Below the pieces are notes generated by a model. That model was not told the origin of the DNA. It did not search any database and saw nothing but the letters and a program-made list of their open reading frames with translations. The position numbers and the translations under genes are program-made. From positions 1 to 64,000 of the forward strand of contig NZ_BSNM01000016.1 in NCBI RefSeq assembly GCF_030159995.1: DNA of 64,000 bases, given 5' to 3'. Positions within the stretch are counted from its first letter, which is position 1. The number at the start of each line of letters is the position of its first letter. Source of the DNA: Litoribrevibacter albus. Lineage in GTDB: Bacteria; Pseudomonadota; Gammaproteobacteria; Pseudomonadales; Litoribrevibacteraceae. Shown here one piece after another: positions 18,077 through 28,368 of the stretch.

Positions 18077-19031
18077 GCTATTTGATCGATCAATACAAAA
18101 CAAGATCACCGCACTGGCGTATGGATTACTGGCCAGTGTTTTAATCATCATCAGTTTTCACCAGTTTTTTGAGGGTTACATTGCCGCGCTATCCATCAAT
18201 GTTCCGGCCGGCTTGCTGTTCACCCTACTGGCTATAATTCGCTGGTTAAATAAATCCGAAGTAAATAATGATCGTTTCGGCTACGCAGGTTTTGTTCTAA
18301 TTGCCTTCATTCTACTCAATGAAATCGAACTCTTACATTCAACCACCATGGTTTGGATGTACACCCTGCCAATGCTGTTTTTTATGACCCAACCACTGGC
18401 CACCGCCAGTATCAGCTCAACGATTTTTATTCTCTGCTTAATTCTCACCAGCAACGAAAACAATTTATTAGGATTACAGTATCAGGCCATTTCAGGACTG
18501 AGCTTTATGTTCCTATTCTCGGGTCTGTTTGCTTATCATCGAAAAATCCACTCAAAACAACTCTTTAAAGCCGCCAAAGCGCACCCTTCAACAAAATTAC
18601 CTGACTTTTCAGTTTTCCAACAACAACTTCTGGAAGAAGTGGAACGCGCTAAAGTATCCAAAAACGCGCTATCCGTGATGCTGATCGAAATTGACGACTA
18701 CCCCAAACTCAAAGAACTCGAAGGCAAAGAAGAAGCGGCGCAAGTGCTCATTAAACTCGGGCGTTTTCTGAATCAAATTACCCGTACCGGCGACATTCTA
18801 TTTCACGCCGAAGACCACCAGTTCTGGCTTATCCTGCCAAACACAGGCCAAGATGGTGTTGTGGTGATTGATGAAAAGGTGGTTCGCATGGTTCGGGATG
18901 AATCCTGGGGACTGATCAGCGCAATCAAAGTCCGTACCAGCACGGCCACTCTGAACAGTAACGACACTGCGCCAATCAACCTGATTGAGCGCTGCTATCG
19001 TCGCATGGCCTCTAACTTTGGTCGGCAATAA
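18066..19031 (+). CDS. Membrane protein with degenerate GGDEF-like domain (paralogue 2)
   Basis: 321 aa with six or so membrane helices (residues 15-160) and a C-terminal GGDEF-like domain. TKLPDFSVFQQQLLEEVERAK aligns with the N-terminal helix of the fold. SVMLIEIDDYPKLKE keeps one acidic residue of the metal site (IEIDDY versus IDIDxF). GDILFHAEDHQFWLILPNTG aligns with D-x-x-RYGGDEFxxLLPxT, so the GGDEF loop reads AEDHQF. Activity is therefore unlikely, but substrate or c-di-GMP binding cannot be excluded. The start follows an AGGTGG site inside the end of the upstream gene, so the pair is translationally coupled and probably forms a heteromer. Confidence 0.62.
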   Translation: MKLELFDRSIQNKITALAYGLLASVLIIISFHQFFEGYIAALSINVPAGLLFTLLAIIRWLNKSEVNNDRFGYAGFVLIAFILLNEIELLHSTTMVWMYTLPMLFFMTQPLATASISSTIFILCLILTSNENNLLGLQYQAISGLSFMFLFSGLFAYHRKIHSKQLFKAAKAHPSTKLPDFSVFQQQLLEEVERAKVSKNALSVMLIEIDDYPKLKELEGKEEAAQVLIKLGRFLNQITRTGDILFHAEDHQFWLILPNTGQDGVVVIDEKVVRMVRDESWGLISAIKVRTSTATLNSNDTAPINLIERCYRRMASNFGRQ

Positions 19032-19212
19032 CGTTTGATTAACAAGCTTGCTCATCAATAGTGTTTGCTCAAAAACTGTCATTCCAAAAACAGAAATGAC
19101 GCATTGAATGCGCTCTGTCACTGGAAATTCATTATTTAATGCATACACTTGTGGCTGCATAACGCCTGCCGATACACACCGGCATTTCAATTGACCCTGA
19201 TGTTGAGCACTT

Positions 19213-20664
19213 ATGTCCTTTGACTCAATTCTAGACTGGCTAAATCTCAACCCTGAGTGGTTTTTATTAGGTGTATTCCTGACAGCATTCAGCGAATCCC
19301 TCGCCATTATCGGACTCATCATGCCAGGTGCCTTCTTAATGTTTGCGCTGATGGTCATGGCAGGCAATCAGGACTTCTCATTGCAAGCGGTGCTCATATG
19401 GTCTTTTTTTGGAGCCGTTCTCGGTGACGCCGTAAGCTTTTACTTTGGGCGAACCTTTAAAGACCGCATCCCATCGTTCTGGCCCTTCAACCGAAATCCA
19501 CAATGGTTACAACAAGGACAGAGTTTTTTCGATCAGCACGGCGGAAAAAGTATTTTCGTCGGGCGCTTTGTCGGACCGGTGCGCCCGATTATCCCAATGA
19601 TTGCCGGAATGCTGGCAATGCCCAGTGGTAAGTTTCTGGCCGTAAACATTATCTCCGCCGTTGGCTGGGCTATTTGCTACGTTATCCCTGGCTACATTAT
19701 CGGCGCTGCGATGCGACTCAACATCAGCCTGCCAGAGAATTTTAAAACTGTTTTCTTCACCACCATCATTCTACTCTGCGGCTTTATTGCTCTCGCCGTT
19801 TGGGTATACCAGAATCTGCATCCGGATCGTTCCATATACCGCTACATGAAGAAACTCTTCACCTCAAATGACACACTAGAGAGCATCTGGCATAAATTGT
19901 CAGCGCCTCGACAAGATGACCCCAGCTTTCCATTACCCTCACTATTAACACTATTAACTTGTCTGACGCTCTTCCTTGGCTGGGTATTCTGGGTAGATTA
20001 TGCCTCTCACCCGCTTTTTACAGACACCACATTACTCAGTCTCGCCAAACAACTGCATTCAGAATCGGCACAGACCTGGTTGGTGGCTCTCACCATGCTC
20101 GGTGACCCCAACCTACTCTACTTTTGCGCAGGACTATTCAGCCTTTATTTGGTAATCAAACGACAATACAGCGTCATTATTCTAATCGCCGCAGTAACCG
20201 GATTAAGCTATGTATTAGTAACCGTATTAAAAGAAGCATTTGAGTTAACCCGCCCAGAAGTGTTGGTAACCCCTTTTCCCGGACACTCCTTTCCAAGCGG
20301 ACATACGGTAGGCGCCACCGTATATTTTGGATTAATTGCCAGCTTTATGGCTCAGGAAGTTGTCACCCATCGCCGTTGGCCTCTGTATCTCGGCGCAGTG
20401 ATTCTGGCGTTTTTGGTTGGCATTTCACGAGTGTTACTGGGCGTGCACTGGTTCAGTGATGTCATTTGTGGACTATTGCTCGGCGCACTCATTGTGTCAC
20501 TCGCCCGACTCATCTACAGCCCGTTCAATCAACACTCTTTAACAATGAAAAGATATGACCTCTGGCTTCCTATTGCCTTGGCTGCAGGTTATGCCGGTTA
20601 TTACTGGTTAGAGTTTGAGAATCAACTGCAACGCTATATCTGGCTGGACTTCGTCACCTCATAA
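19213..20664 (+). CDS. DedA-PAP2 fusion membrane protein
   Basis: 483 aa with two known modules. Residues about 1-210 are a DedA (SNARE-associated) domain, with PGAFLMFALMVMAG, GDAVSFYFGR and FVGRFVGPVRPIIPMIAGM. DedA proteins act as undecaprenyl-phosphate or phospholipid flippases. Residues about 240-445 are a type-2 phosphatidic acid phosphatase with its three active-site motifs: K-x6-RP (KEAFELTRP), PSGH (FPSGHT) and SR-x5-H-x3-D (SRVLLGVHWFSD). Such fusions are known in Pseudomonas and relatives. The likely job is dephosphorylation of an undecaprenyl-pyrophosphate or lipid phosphate coupled to flipping. A last hydrophobic helix closes the protein. Confidence 0.92.
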   Translation: MSFDSILDWLNLNPEWFLLGVFLTAFSESLAIIGLIMPGAFLMFALMVMAGNQDFSLQAVLIWSFFGAVLGDAVSFYFGRTFKDRIPSFWPFNRNPQWLQQGQSFFDQHGGKSIFVGRFVGPVRPIIPMIAGMLAMPSGKFLAVNIISAVGWAICYVIPGYIIGAAMRLNISLPENFKTVFFTTIILLCGFIALAVWVYQNLHPDRSIYRYMKKLFTSNDTLESIWHKLSAPRQDDPSFPLPSLLTLLTCLTLFLGWVFWVDYASHPLFTDTTLLSLAKQLHSESAQTWLVALTMLGDPNLLYFCAGLFSLYLVIKRQYSVIILIAAVTGLSYVLVTVLKEAFELTRPEVLVTPFPGHSFPSGHTVGATVYFGLIASFMAQEVVTHRRWPLYLGAVILAFLVGISRVLLGVHWFSDVICGLLLGALIVSLARLIYSPFNQHSLTMKRYDLWLPIALAAGYAGYYWLEFENQLQRYIWLDFVTS

Positions 20665-20734
20665 CCCCTAGACCGATAACAAAGCCTGACAAACGCAAAA
20701 CAGATAAGAGTAATAAGAAAAGAAATTAGCTGGA

Positions 20735-21307
20735 TTATTTCTGATACTTATCCAGCAATCGATAGATTTCATCCAAGCGATCGTAGGGATGATTCATTTC
20801 AAGCAGCATTTGCTTTTCCGCACCTTCAAAAGGCAGAAGCTCAGCCAAACGCCAACTAATGGAAGACGCATCGTTGTAGGCAATATCACGATGCTTGATG
20901 GCAGGGTGTTTCTCCAGGTGCTTTAGCATGATCACCAACTCTTCATGCTCCACCTCTGTGGACATCTGTAGTTCAGCATTCATCTCTTCGATATCCGCTC
21001 GCACCAAATGCTGTTTATCACAGTAGGGCGCTGACACCCGGACTCGCTCCACGCCTTCGACGGTAATACCCAACATGCCGTTTTTCAATTGAGTAAAGTC
21101 TACAATGCGAACCACTGTACCAACCGACTCAAAGGTCTGACTTAACACATCTGAACTGTCTTTTCGGATACGACACACCACAAATCCATATCCTTCCTTA
21201 AAGCATTCCGCCACCATATCGAGATAACGCGGCTCAAAAATCCTAAGATCCAGGCGCATTCCCGGAAACATAACGACATTCAAAGGAAAGATTGGTAGAT
21301 GATTCAT
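20735..21307 (-). CDS. LON substrate-binding-domain protein
   Basis: Stand-alone Lon N-terminal-like protein (PUA-like fold), 190 aa. LPIFPLNVVMFPGMRLDLRIFEPRYLDMV is the family's hallmark N-terminus (here within residues 4-32), followed by FVVCRIRK and the helical half. No protease or ATPase domain is attached. I start at ATG 21307, because the family begins right at MNHLPIFPLN. The longer frame uses a TTG at 21349 and adds an unlikely hydrophobic extension. Neither start has a strong ribosome site. Possible role: substrate adaptor or regulator; not established. Confidence 0.88.
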   Translation of the reverse strand: MNHLPIFPLNVVMFPGMRLDLRIFEPRYLDMVAECFKEGYGFVVCRIRKDSSDVLSQTFESVGTVVRIVDFTQLKNGMLGITVEGVERVRVSAPYCDKQHLVRADIEEMNAELQMSTEVEHEELVIMLKHLEKHPAIKHRDIAYNDASSISWRLAELLPFEGAEKQMLLEMNHPYDRLDEIYRLLDKYQK

Positions 21308-21504
21308 AGCTGCAAAACCCAATAAAACACTAAGCGACAAATCGATCAAAACAAATAGAGCTATTAATGATTATGAACGATGCTGGTCAGTTGTAAATCC
21401 GATCTGGATTTCATTCGTCATTTATTTGGGGTCGAGCAGGGGCGATTTCAAGTACTGGCAAGCTTCCTGAATTGGCGATCCTAACCCAAACACAGAACAA
21501 ATAC

Positions 21505-22263
21505 TTAATGCGTCCCGCACACCGGACATTCAGGGTCTTTTCGAAGCTTGATCATACGCCATTCATGATTCAGGGCATCAAACACCTGCAAACGGCCAAT
21601 CAACGGCTGGCCAATTTTCGCAACCAGTTTTAGAGCTTCTAATGCCTGCAATACGCCTTGCGAGCCAACCACTGGCCCCAGCACACCGCTCTCAGAACAG
21701 GTTAACTCTTGCGCTTCCACTTCACCGTACAAGCACTGATAACACGGCGATGAGTCCACCCCCGGATGATAAACCGACAACTGCCCCTCAAAACCAATCG
21801 CCGCCGCCGACACCAAAGGCACACCAGCGCTCCAGCACTGACGATTGATTAAGAAGCGACTATCAAAGTTATCGGTACAATCCAGAACCACATCCACGCT
21901 CGCAATGGCAGCCAACAGCGATGAGTCATCCAATCGATAATCAACAGTCTCAACCGTCACCTCAGAGTTATTCGCCAAAACACGTTTAGCTAACGCCTGA
22001 ACCTTGGATATCCCGACTTGCGCCTGAGTAAACGCCACCTGTCTCTGCAAATTGGTCTGATCAACAACATCGTCATCGACCAACACCAAACGACCAACGC
22101 CAGCGGAAGCAAGATACATAGCCGCAGGGTTACCCAACCCACCGGCACCAATAATAAGCATGGAGGAAGCACTAATACGTTGTTGGCCTTCAATATCCAC
22201 CTGCGACAACATTATTTGGCGACTGTACCGAAGCAACTGATCATCCGACAATTCAACCGTCAT
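21505..22263 (-). CDS. moeB: Molybdopterin-synthase adenylyltransferase (MoeB/ThiF family)
   Basis: E1-like enzyme that adenylates the C-terminal Gly of a sulfur-carrier protein (MoaD or ThiS). It has the nucleotide loop GAGGLGNPAAMYLASAGVG, the DDDVVDQTNLQRQ motif, the CTDNFDSR segment, and two zinc CxxC pairs (CYQC and CPVC near the C-terminus). At 252 aa it is typical. No other molybdopterin gene is adjacent, so service to ThiS in thiamine synthesis is also possible (compare thiC in this window). It lies 3 bp after prmC. Confidence 0.93.
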   Translation of the reverse strand: MTVELSDDQLLRYSRQIMLSQVDIEGQQRISASSMLIIGAGGLGNPAAMYLASAGVGRLVLVDDDVVDQTNLQRQVAFTQAQVGISKVQALAKRVLANNSEVTVETVDYRLDDSSLLAAIASVDVVLDCTDNFDSRFLINRQCWSAGVPLVSAAAIGFEGQLSVYHPGVDSSPCYQCLYGEVEAQELTCSESGVLGPVVGSQGVLQALEALKLVAKIGQPLIGRLQVFDALNHEWRMIKLRKDPECPVCGTH

Positions 22264-22266
22264 AAC

Positions 22267-23232
22267 CTACCCCTTACTTCCTACTTTATTCTTCCATCCA
22301 AAGGTAAAACGATCATTACCACCATAGTCTTGCCCCGAGCCCACGCCGAGATAACCAGCTTCAACAAATAAGGCTGCAACACTTGATGCCTGATCATAGC
22401 CGTGCTCAATCAACAAACAACCACCCTCAGCCAAAAAAACCAGAGATTCACGAACAATCAACCGAATATCATCCAACCCATCATCTCCGGCAACCAACGC
22501 GCTCTTTGGCTCAAACACCACATCCCCTTCCTCAAGATGCTTATCGCACTCAGCAATATACGGGGGATTACTAATGATTAAATGATAACTCTCTGACTCA
22601 TTCGCCAAATCAAACTGTTCAAACCAGTTACTCTGGAAAAAACGAACCTTTTCAAGGCCGAGTGTTGAGGCATTGAACCGAGCGAGTTCAACCGCTTCAG
22701 GAACCCGATCACACCCTGAGATCTCCCAGGAGGGATACTCAGAGGCTAATGCCAGGGCAATGGCGCCGGTTCCCGTTCCCAAATCCACCGCTTTTTTATG
22801 AGGACCTATGCTTTGTACTGCAGTGTTGTGTGAATCAGTGTTGTGAGAATCAGTGCGTTGTGAACCTTCACTGACATCCTCCGAAAAATGATCCAGCACC
22901 CACTCAATCAAGGTTTCGGTATCAGGGCGAGGAATCAAAGTGGTCGGCGTAACCTTTAAAGGCAGTGACCAGAATTCTTTATAGCCCACAAGGTGCGCAA
23001 CAGGATGCCCTTGCTGACGACGTTCAACGCACGCAGTTAACGTCAGGTATTGATCATGCGTTAACTGAGTTTCAGGCCAGGTATAGAGAAAAGTGCGGGA
23101 TTTATCGAGAGTGTGGCAAAGCAGGACCTCAAGATCCAGCTTGGCCGATTCTGAATGAGGCAAAAGCGCTACTGCTTTTGCCAACCATTCTGAGATAGGA
23201 GCAGACGTTTCAGGAAACACGGTTTTTTCCAA
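22267..23232 (-). CDS. prmC: Release-factor glutamine N5-methyltransferase
   Basis: Methylates the Gln of the GGQ motif in RF1 and RF2. It has the helical N-domain, the SAM loop DLGTGTGAIALALA and catalytic NPPY (ISNPPYIAE). At 321 aa it is longer than the usual 280. The excess comes mostly from a low-complexity polar insertion before the SAM loop (about residues 120-146), in which DSHNT occurs twice in tandem. It lies 2 bp from prfA, whose product is its substrate. Confidence 0.96.
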   Translation of the reverse strand: MEKTVFPETSAPISEWLAKAVALLPHSESAKLDLEVLLCHTLDKSRTFLYTWPETQLTHDQYLTLTACVERRQQGHPVAHLVGYKEFWSLPLKVTPTTLIPRPDTETLIEWVLDHFSEDVSEGSQRTDSHNTDSHNTAVQSIGPHKKAVDLGTGTGAIALALASEYPSWEISGCDRVPEAVELARFNASTLGLEKVRFFQSNWFEQFDLANESESYHLIISNPPYIAECDKHLEEGDVVFEPKSALVAGDDGLDDIRLIVRESLVFLAEGGCLLIEHGYDQASSVAALFVEAGYLGVGSGQDYGGNDRFTFGWKNKVGSKG

Positions 23233-23234
23233 AA

Positions 23235-24317
23235 TTAACCGCCAAGTTCGGTCAACAATTCTGCCTGATGCTCGTTCACCAGAGGCTGAATCAAACTCCC
23301 CAGATCGCCTTCCATTACTTCTGATAACTTATACAAGGTCAGGTTGATACGGTGATCGGTAACACGCCCCTGTGGGTAGTTATAGGTACGAATACGCTCA
23401 GAACGATCACCACTTCCCACCAAACTCTTACGCTGATCGGCCTGTTCTTTTTGAGCTGCTTCTTCTTGAGCTGACTTCAAACGCGTCGCCAATAGTGACA
23501 TCGCTTTTGCACGGTTCTTATGCTGAGAACGCTCGTCCTGACACTCGACCACCACACCCGTTGGAATATGGGTAATACGAATAGCCGAGTCGGTTTTGTT
23601 CACGTGCTGACCACCGGCACCGGATGCACGGAATGTATCGATACGAAGGTCGTTCTTATCGATATTCACTTCTTCCAGCTCATCAGCTTCCGGCATGATC
23701 GCCACTGTACACGCAGAGGTATGAACGCGGCCCTGAGATTCAGTTTCAGGAACACGCTGAACACGGTGCGCCCCTGACTCAAACTTCAAGCGTGAGTATA
23801 CGTCCTGACCGACAACACGGGTGATAATCTCTTTATAGCCGCCATGCTCACCTTCGTTCTGACTGATAATTTCGATGCGCCAGCCTTGCGTTTCTGCATA
23901 GCGAGAATACATACGGAACAAATCGCCCGAGAAAATAGCGGCTTCATCACCACCCGTACCAGCACGAATTTCCAGATAGACGTTTTTATTGTCGTTCGGG
24001 TCTTTCGGAAGCAACAACTTCTGCAGATCCAACTCCAAGGCTTCGATATTATCCTGACAGGTGCCAAATTCTTCCTGGCCCATTGCCTTCATTTCAGGGT
24101 CCGGGTCATCCATCAACAACTTTGCTTCTTCAAGGTCGTCCTGAGCCTGCTTGTAATCACCAAAACATTTCACTACCGGCTCGATTTCCGAATACTCTTT
24201 CGACAAAGAACGGAATTTGTCCTGATCTGAAATCACATCAGGATCACTTAACAACGCGCCAACCTCTTCATAGCGATCACACAGGTTGTCTAATTTTTCT
24301 AGGATTGAAGCTTTCAT
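23235..24317 (-). CDS. prfA: Peptide chain release factor 1
   Basis: Terminates translation at UAA and [18 protein letters not shown] carries the catalytic GGQ. The stop-codon reading tripeptide P-x-T is PET in [14 protein letters not shown]. At 360 aa it is standard. Gene order hemA-prfA-prmC-moeB is the Pseudomonas arrangement. Confidence 0.98.
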   Translation of the reverse strand: MKASILEKLDNLCDRYEEVGALLSDPDVISDQDKFRSLSKEYSEIEPVVKCFGDYKQAQDDLEEAKLLMDDPDPEMKAMGQEEFGTCQDNIEALELDLQKLLLPKDPNDNKNVYLEIRAGTGGDEAAIFSGDLFRMYSRYAETQGWRIEIISQNEGEHGGYKEIITRVVGQDVYSRLKFESGAHRVQRVPETESQGRVHTSACTVAIMPEADELEEVNIDKNDLRIDTFRASGAGGQHVNKTDSAIRITHIPTGVVVECQDERSQHKNRAKAMSLLATRLKSAQEEAAQKEQADQRKSLVGSGDRSERIRTYNYPQGRVTDHRINLTLYKLSEVMEGDLGSLIQPLVNEHQAELLTELGG

Positions 24318-24382
24318 AGATTACAACTTATTCGTTTACTGGTTAGCGATTCTCAGCACTTGGTTATAAAAGGTTAGACGAG

Positions 24383-25663
24383 CTAAGAATCCTGAGATTC
24401 ATTTTGGGAGGCATCATTTAAACCGAACAACTCGCGAGCAGAGTCTATCAGTTCCAAACGACCTTCTGAACTGGCTTGGCGAATATTCACCGTCGGTTCA
24501 TGTATGAGTTTATTGGTAAGACTGCGAGCCATTTGAGTAAGTACTCGCTCAGGCGATACACCTTTCTTTAACTGAGCCAAAGACTTCTCCAGCTCCGCAT
24601 CTGAAATTTCAGCGGCCTGCTGACGAAACGCCGTTAAAGTAGAAACTGCATCGAGACTGCGAAGCTGCTGCTGAAACTTCTCAACCCCATAGCCAACCAG
24701 CTGCTCAGCATGCTCAGCTGCTTTCTGTCGGCTCTTGCGGTTTTCCTCTACCACTTCATGAAGGTCATCTACGGTGTAGAGGTACACATCTTCCAGATCC
24801 GCCACCTGAGGCTCAATATCCCGAGGAACAGCAATATCGGCCATAAACACCGGTTTAAAACGGCGTTTTTTCATCGCACGCTCCACCATGCCCTTCCCTA
24901 GTATCGGAAGCTGGCTGGCCGTAGATGAAATAACAATATCCGCATCCGGCAAATAATCAGGAATATCCGACAACATAATGGCTTTGGCAGAGAAGCGCTT
25001 AGCAAGCTCTTCCGCTCGCGTTAACGTTCGGTTGGCCACCACAATCTTCGACACGCCCTGCTCTTTAATATGCTTAGTCACCAAATCGATGGTTTCACCC
25101 GCACCGATTAAAAGCACATTACATTTGGAAAGATCAGAGAAGATATGTTTAGAGAGACTCACAGCGGCAAAAGCCACAGATACAGGGTTCTCGCCAATGG
25201 CCGTTTCAGTACGCACTTGCTTTGCAATAGAAAACGACGATTCAAACAAGCGCATGAGTGTTGACTGAGCACTACCCGCCTCTCGTGCGACACTGTAACT
25301 GGATTTAAGCTGACCCAATATCTGAGGCTCACCCAACACCAGCGAATCCAGACCACAGGCAACGCGCATAATATGACGACAGGCTTCTTCATCCTTATGG
25401 ATATAAGCAGCCATTTCCAGATCATTCGGATCAACCTGATGAAAGTGCGCCATCCACTTAATCAACGGCGCACTGATGTCTTCGTTTGCAGAAAAATAAA
25501 TTTCTGTGCGATTGCAGGTCGACAAAATAGCCGCCTCGGAAACACCCACCTGATCTTTTAGTCGATGCAATGCGTCCACAACCACTTCAGGATTGAAGGA
25601 AACTTTTTCCCTCACCTCAACGGTTGCAGTTTTATGATTTATGCCAAAAATTCCTAACGCCAT
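24383..25663 (-). CDS. hemA: Glutamyl-tRNA reductase
   Basis: First committed step of C5-pathway tetrapyrrole synthesis, making glutamate-1-semialdehyde from Glu-tRNA. The catalytic C50 lies in [10 protein letters not shown]. The NADPH domain has [16 protein letters not shown] and the C-terminal helical dimerisation domain is present. At 426 aa it is complete. It is divergent from the TPR lipoprotein gene across about 220 bp, as in Pseudomonas. Confidence 0.98.
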   Translation of the reverse strand: MALGIFGINHKTATVEVREKVSFNPEVVVDALHRLKDQVGVSEAAILSTCNRTEIYFSANEDISAPLIKWMAHFHQVDPNDLEMAAYIHKDEEACRHIMRVACGLDSLVLGEPQILGQLKSSYSVAREAGSAQSTLMRLFESSFSIAKQVRTETAIGENPVSVAFAAVSLSKHIFSDLSKCNVLLIGAGETIDLVTKHIKEQGVSKIVVANRTLTRAEELAKRFSAKAIMLSDIPDYLPDADIVISSTASQLPILGKGMVERAMKKRRFKPVFMADIAVPRDIEPQVADLEDVYLYTVDDLHEVVEENRKSRQKAAEHAEQLVGYGVEKFQQQLRSLDAVSTLTAFRQQAAEISDAELEKSLAQLKKGVSPERVLTQMARSLTNKLIHEPTVNIRQASSEGRLELIDSARELFGLNDASQNESQDS

Positions 25664-25886
25664 GCTGTATCGACTTAAGCTCTGTGATCCCTAAGAAAAC
25701 CCCTCAAATAAGCACCGCAAGATCATTGCAGACTCATTCAGAAGACCCTTAGCTTCCGAGAAATTAAAAACCAGATATTATCCATGGTTTTCCTGTATTA
25801 ATGTACTTTTTTTTCTGCTTTTTTTCGCAGCATTAAGCTGGTAGTGTTAGTGCCATCGACAACAATTTCAGTTTTAAGGACACACC

Positions 25887-27662
25887 ATGAGACACCTGCT
25901 CTGGTCAGCAATAATTTTATTAAGTGGATGCGCTACCTTTACCAATACATCCACCTCCGATCAGACGGATCAGGCACCCACTCAAGAGGCCCAATCTCAA
26001 ACTCCAGAAGAGTATCCAACCCGTCCTTTTCAAACTGAAACACTCTACAACCTTTTAGTCGCCGAAATCGCCGGTCAACGCAGCCAGTACGACCTTGCGC
26101 TGAGTTACTACCTCGACGAAGCCAAAAACACCCAAGATCCGTACGTTGCGGCTCGTGCTTCCCGTATCGCCCAGTATCTCAACGAACCTCTGGCGGCGGC
26201 TGAAGCGGCTGACATCTGGCGTGAAAACGACAAACAAAACATTCACGCCCATTTAACGGCTGCCAACAGCTGGCTTAAACAACACGAAGTCGATAAGTCC
26301 ATTACCGCACTCAAGGATGCGTTAGCGCTGACCGAATCCATCAGCCTTGAGCAAATTTACCTTACCGGTAAAGAACTCCCAAAAGAACTTCAACAACCCC
26401 TGATCGATGGCTTGAGCAGAATCATTTCAGAACATCCAAACCACATTCGCCTGCACTTCACCAAAGCACTACTACTCAGTGATTACGGCCGAGACCAAGA
26501 AGCACTCGAGGCGATGATCACGCTTAAAAAGTCTGGGGAGATGACGCCACCACATTACATCATGCTGGCGAAACTATACTCCCGAGCTGGCCAAAACGAA
26601 GCCACAGTCAACACTCTCGAAGAAGGCTGGGACAAATACACAGGGGACAAAACCCTGGGCCTTCTTTACGGTCAGGCATTGGCGGATAACCAACAAACCG
26701 ATGATGCTCTGGATATCCTGAATTCGCTGACCCAAACTCATCCAAGCGACGATGAAATTCTAATCTCGGCCGCCCTAATTAACGCTGAGCTAGGTCAATA
26801 TAAAGCGGCTGAAGATCTTTTCCTTGCCGCAACCCAAACAAAACAGCGTGATAATGCCTGGTATTTCTTAGGCCAATTACATGAACAGCAGCACCATACT
26901 GATCAAGCTATTGAGGCCTACAAATCGGTACAAGAAGGCAAAAACCTCATTTCAGCCGTTACTCGTACGGCAACCCTATTGAAAGACTCTCAATCACTGG
27001 CCAGTGCTCGCCAATACCTGAGAGAGCTACACTCCAGCCAACCAAACAAAATACCTCGCCTGATCCAAATTGAAGCGGAATTAGTTCGTGAAGCGAGCAA
27101 TCTTGACGAAGCACTCGCCTTATACAACGAAGCCATCGAGCTCGAACCAACCGACGGTAATCTACTCTACGGTCGTGCTATGGTGCATGATCTAAAAGGA
27201 AACATCGAAGGCATGGAAAGTGACTTGAAGACAATTTTGATTCAAGATCCAAACAATGCCATCACGTTAAACGCCCTTGGCTATACATTGGCTGACAAGA
27301 CAGATCGCTTAGAAGAAGCACAAAGCTATATTGAGCGCGCCTATATCCTGAATCCTAATGACCCAGCCATTATTGATAGTCTGGGCTGGATCTACTTTAA
27401 ACTTAGAGACTATGAAAAAGCCGAAGTTCTGCTGCTAAAAGCCTATCAAATGTTTAAAGACCAGGAAGTGGCGGCTCACTTAGGTGAAGTGCTTTGGGTT
27501 CAAAACAAGAAAGACCAGGCGCTAAAGATTTGGATTGACGGTCTTCGCCACAATCCAAATGGCCCAACACTTCTGGAAACACTAAAACGTTTTAATATTA
27601 ACGTTAATCACAAAAACCCACAGGAATCCGCTGAAGACGCATCACCTGCTAACCAGCAATAA
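25887..27662 (+). CDS. TPR-repeat lipoprotein upstream of lolB
   Basis: 591 aa. The lipobox LSGC gives a lipidated C15; a Thr/Gln/Ser-rich linker follows, and then many tetratricopeptide repeats through to residue 570. Clear repeats are DEALALYNEAIELEPTDGNLLYGRAMV, ALGYTLADKTDRLEEAQSYIERAYILNPNDP and SLGWIYFKLRDYEKAEVLLLKAYQ. It corresponds to the conserved tetratricopeptide gene next to lolB in Pseudomonas (PA4667-like). A periplasmic or outer-membrane scaffold role is likely; no partner is known. lolB follows 19 bp later. Confidence 0.9.
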   Translation: MRHLLWSAIILLSGCATFTNTSTSDQTDQAPTQEAQSQTPEEYPTRPFQTETLYNLLVAEIAGQRSQYDLALSYYLDEAKNTQDPYVAARASRIAQYLNEPLAAAEAADIWRENDKQNIHAHLTAANSWLKQHEVDKSITALKDALALTESISLEQIYLTGKELPKELQQPLIDGLSRIISEHPNHIRLHFTKALLLSDYGRDQEALEAMITLKKSGEMTPPHYIMLAKLYSRAGQNEATVNTLEEGWDKYTGDKTLGLLYGQALADNQQTDDALDILNSLTQTHPSDDEILISAALINAELGQYKAAEDLFLAATQTKQRDNAWYFLGQLHEQQHHTDQAIEAYKSVQEGKNLISAVTRTATLLKDSQSLASARQYLRELHSSQPNKIPRLIQIEAELVREASNLDEALALYNEAIELEPTDGNLLYGRAMVHDLKGNIEGMESDLKTILIQDPNNAITLNALGYTLADKTDRLEEAQSYIERAYILNPNDPAIIDSLGWIYFKLRDYEKAEVLLLKAYQMFKDQEVAAHLGEVLWVQNKKDQALKIWIDGLRHNPNGPTLLETLKRFNINVNHKNPQESAEDASPANQQ

Positions 27663-27681
27663 CCCCAAGCAGGAGAATTTA

Positions 27682-28308
27682 ATGCGTATTTTTGGATTAG
27701 CGCTACTAATCATTCTTGGCATCTCTGGATGTACCAGCATCCATGAGTTGCCAGAGGATTCTGCGGAAACATCCACCCAAACACCTGCACAATGGCAACA
27801 ACACCTGAAGCAGGTAAGCGAAGTGAAACACTGGACACTTTCAGGAAAAGTAGGCGTTATCACACCAAACCAAAGCCAAACGGGCTACATCGATTGGCAA
27901 CAAGACGACTATGATTTCTCCATCAACATTCGTGGCACACTGGGGTTTGGTGGTTTAGATCTTCATGGCAACCAGGATCTGGTCACTATTCATGTAGATG
28001 AGAATAATCAACGCACCCTACCAACAGAAATTGCTCTGGAACGGTATCTCGACTGGGAATTCCCAATCAATGCGCTGAAATACTGGGTTAAAGGCATTCC
28101 CGATCCTAACTCGCCGGTAACCAGTCAGCATTTTAATCCCAGCGGACAATTAGCCCGACTTAACCAACAAGGCTGGGACATTCGCCTGGTGAATTATGAA
28201 AAGCACAAAACCAAGCAAAACACACCCATTGCCTTACCGCACAAAATTATTGCCAGATATAATGGACATAAAGTGAGCCTGGTACTGTCTGACTGGACGC
28301 TCAAATAA
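27682..28308 (+). CDS. lolB: Outer-membrane lipoprotein receptor LolB
   Basis: Accepts lipoproteins from LolA and inserts them into the outer membrane. The lipobox gives C17 (GISGCTS). WTLSGKVGVITPNQSQTGYIDWQQ and the FGGLDLHGNQDLVTI strand are family motifs, with a C-terminal KIIARYNGHKVSLVLSDW. At 208 aa it is normal. It lies between the TPR lipoprotein gene and ispE in the conserved order. Confidence 0.96.
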   Translation: MRIFGLALLIILGISGCTSIHELPEDSAETSTQTPAQWQQHLKQVSEVKHWTLSGKVGVITPNQSQTGYIDWQQDDYDFSINIRGTLGFGGLDLHGNQDLVTIHVDENNQRTLPTEIALERYLDWEFPINALKYWVKGIPDPNSPVTSQHFNPSGQLARLNQQGWDIRLVNYEKHKTKQNTPIALPHKIIARYNGHKVSLVLSDWTLK

Positions 28309-28368
28309 GTATTTTCATCCCAGTCAAAACCAGAAGTTACCCGCCATAATTGATAACCAGTCAAAATC

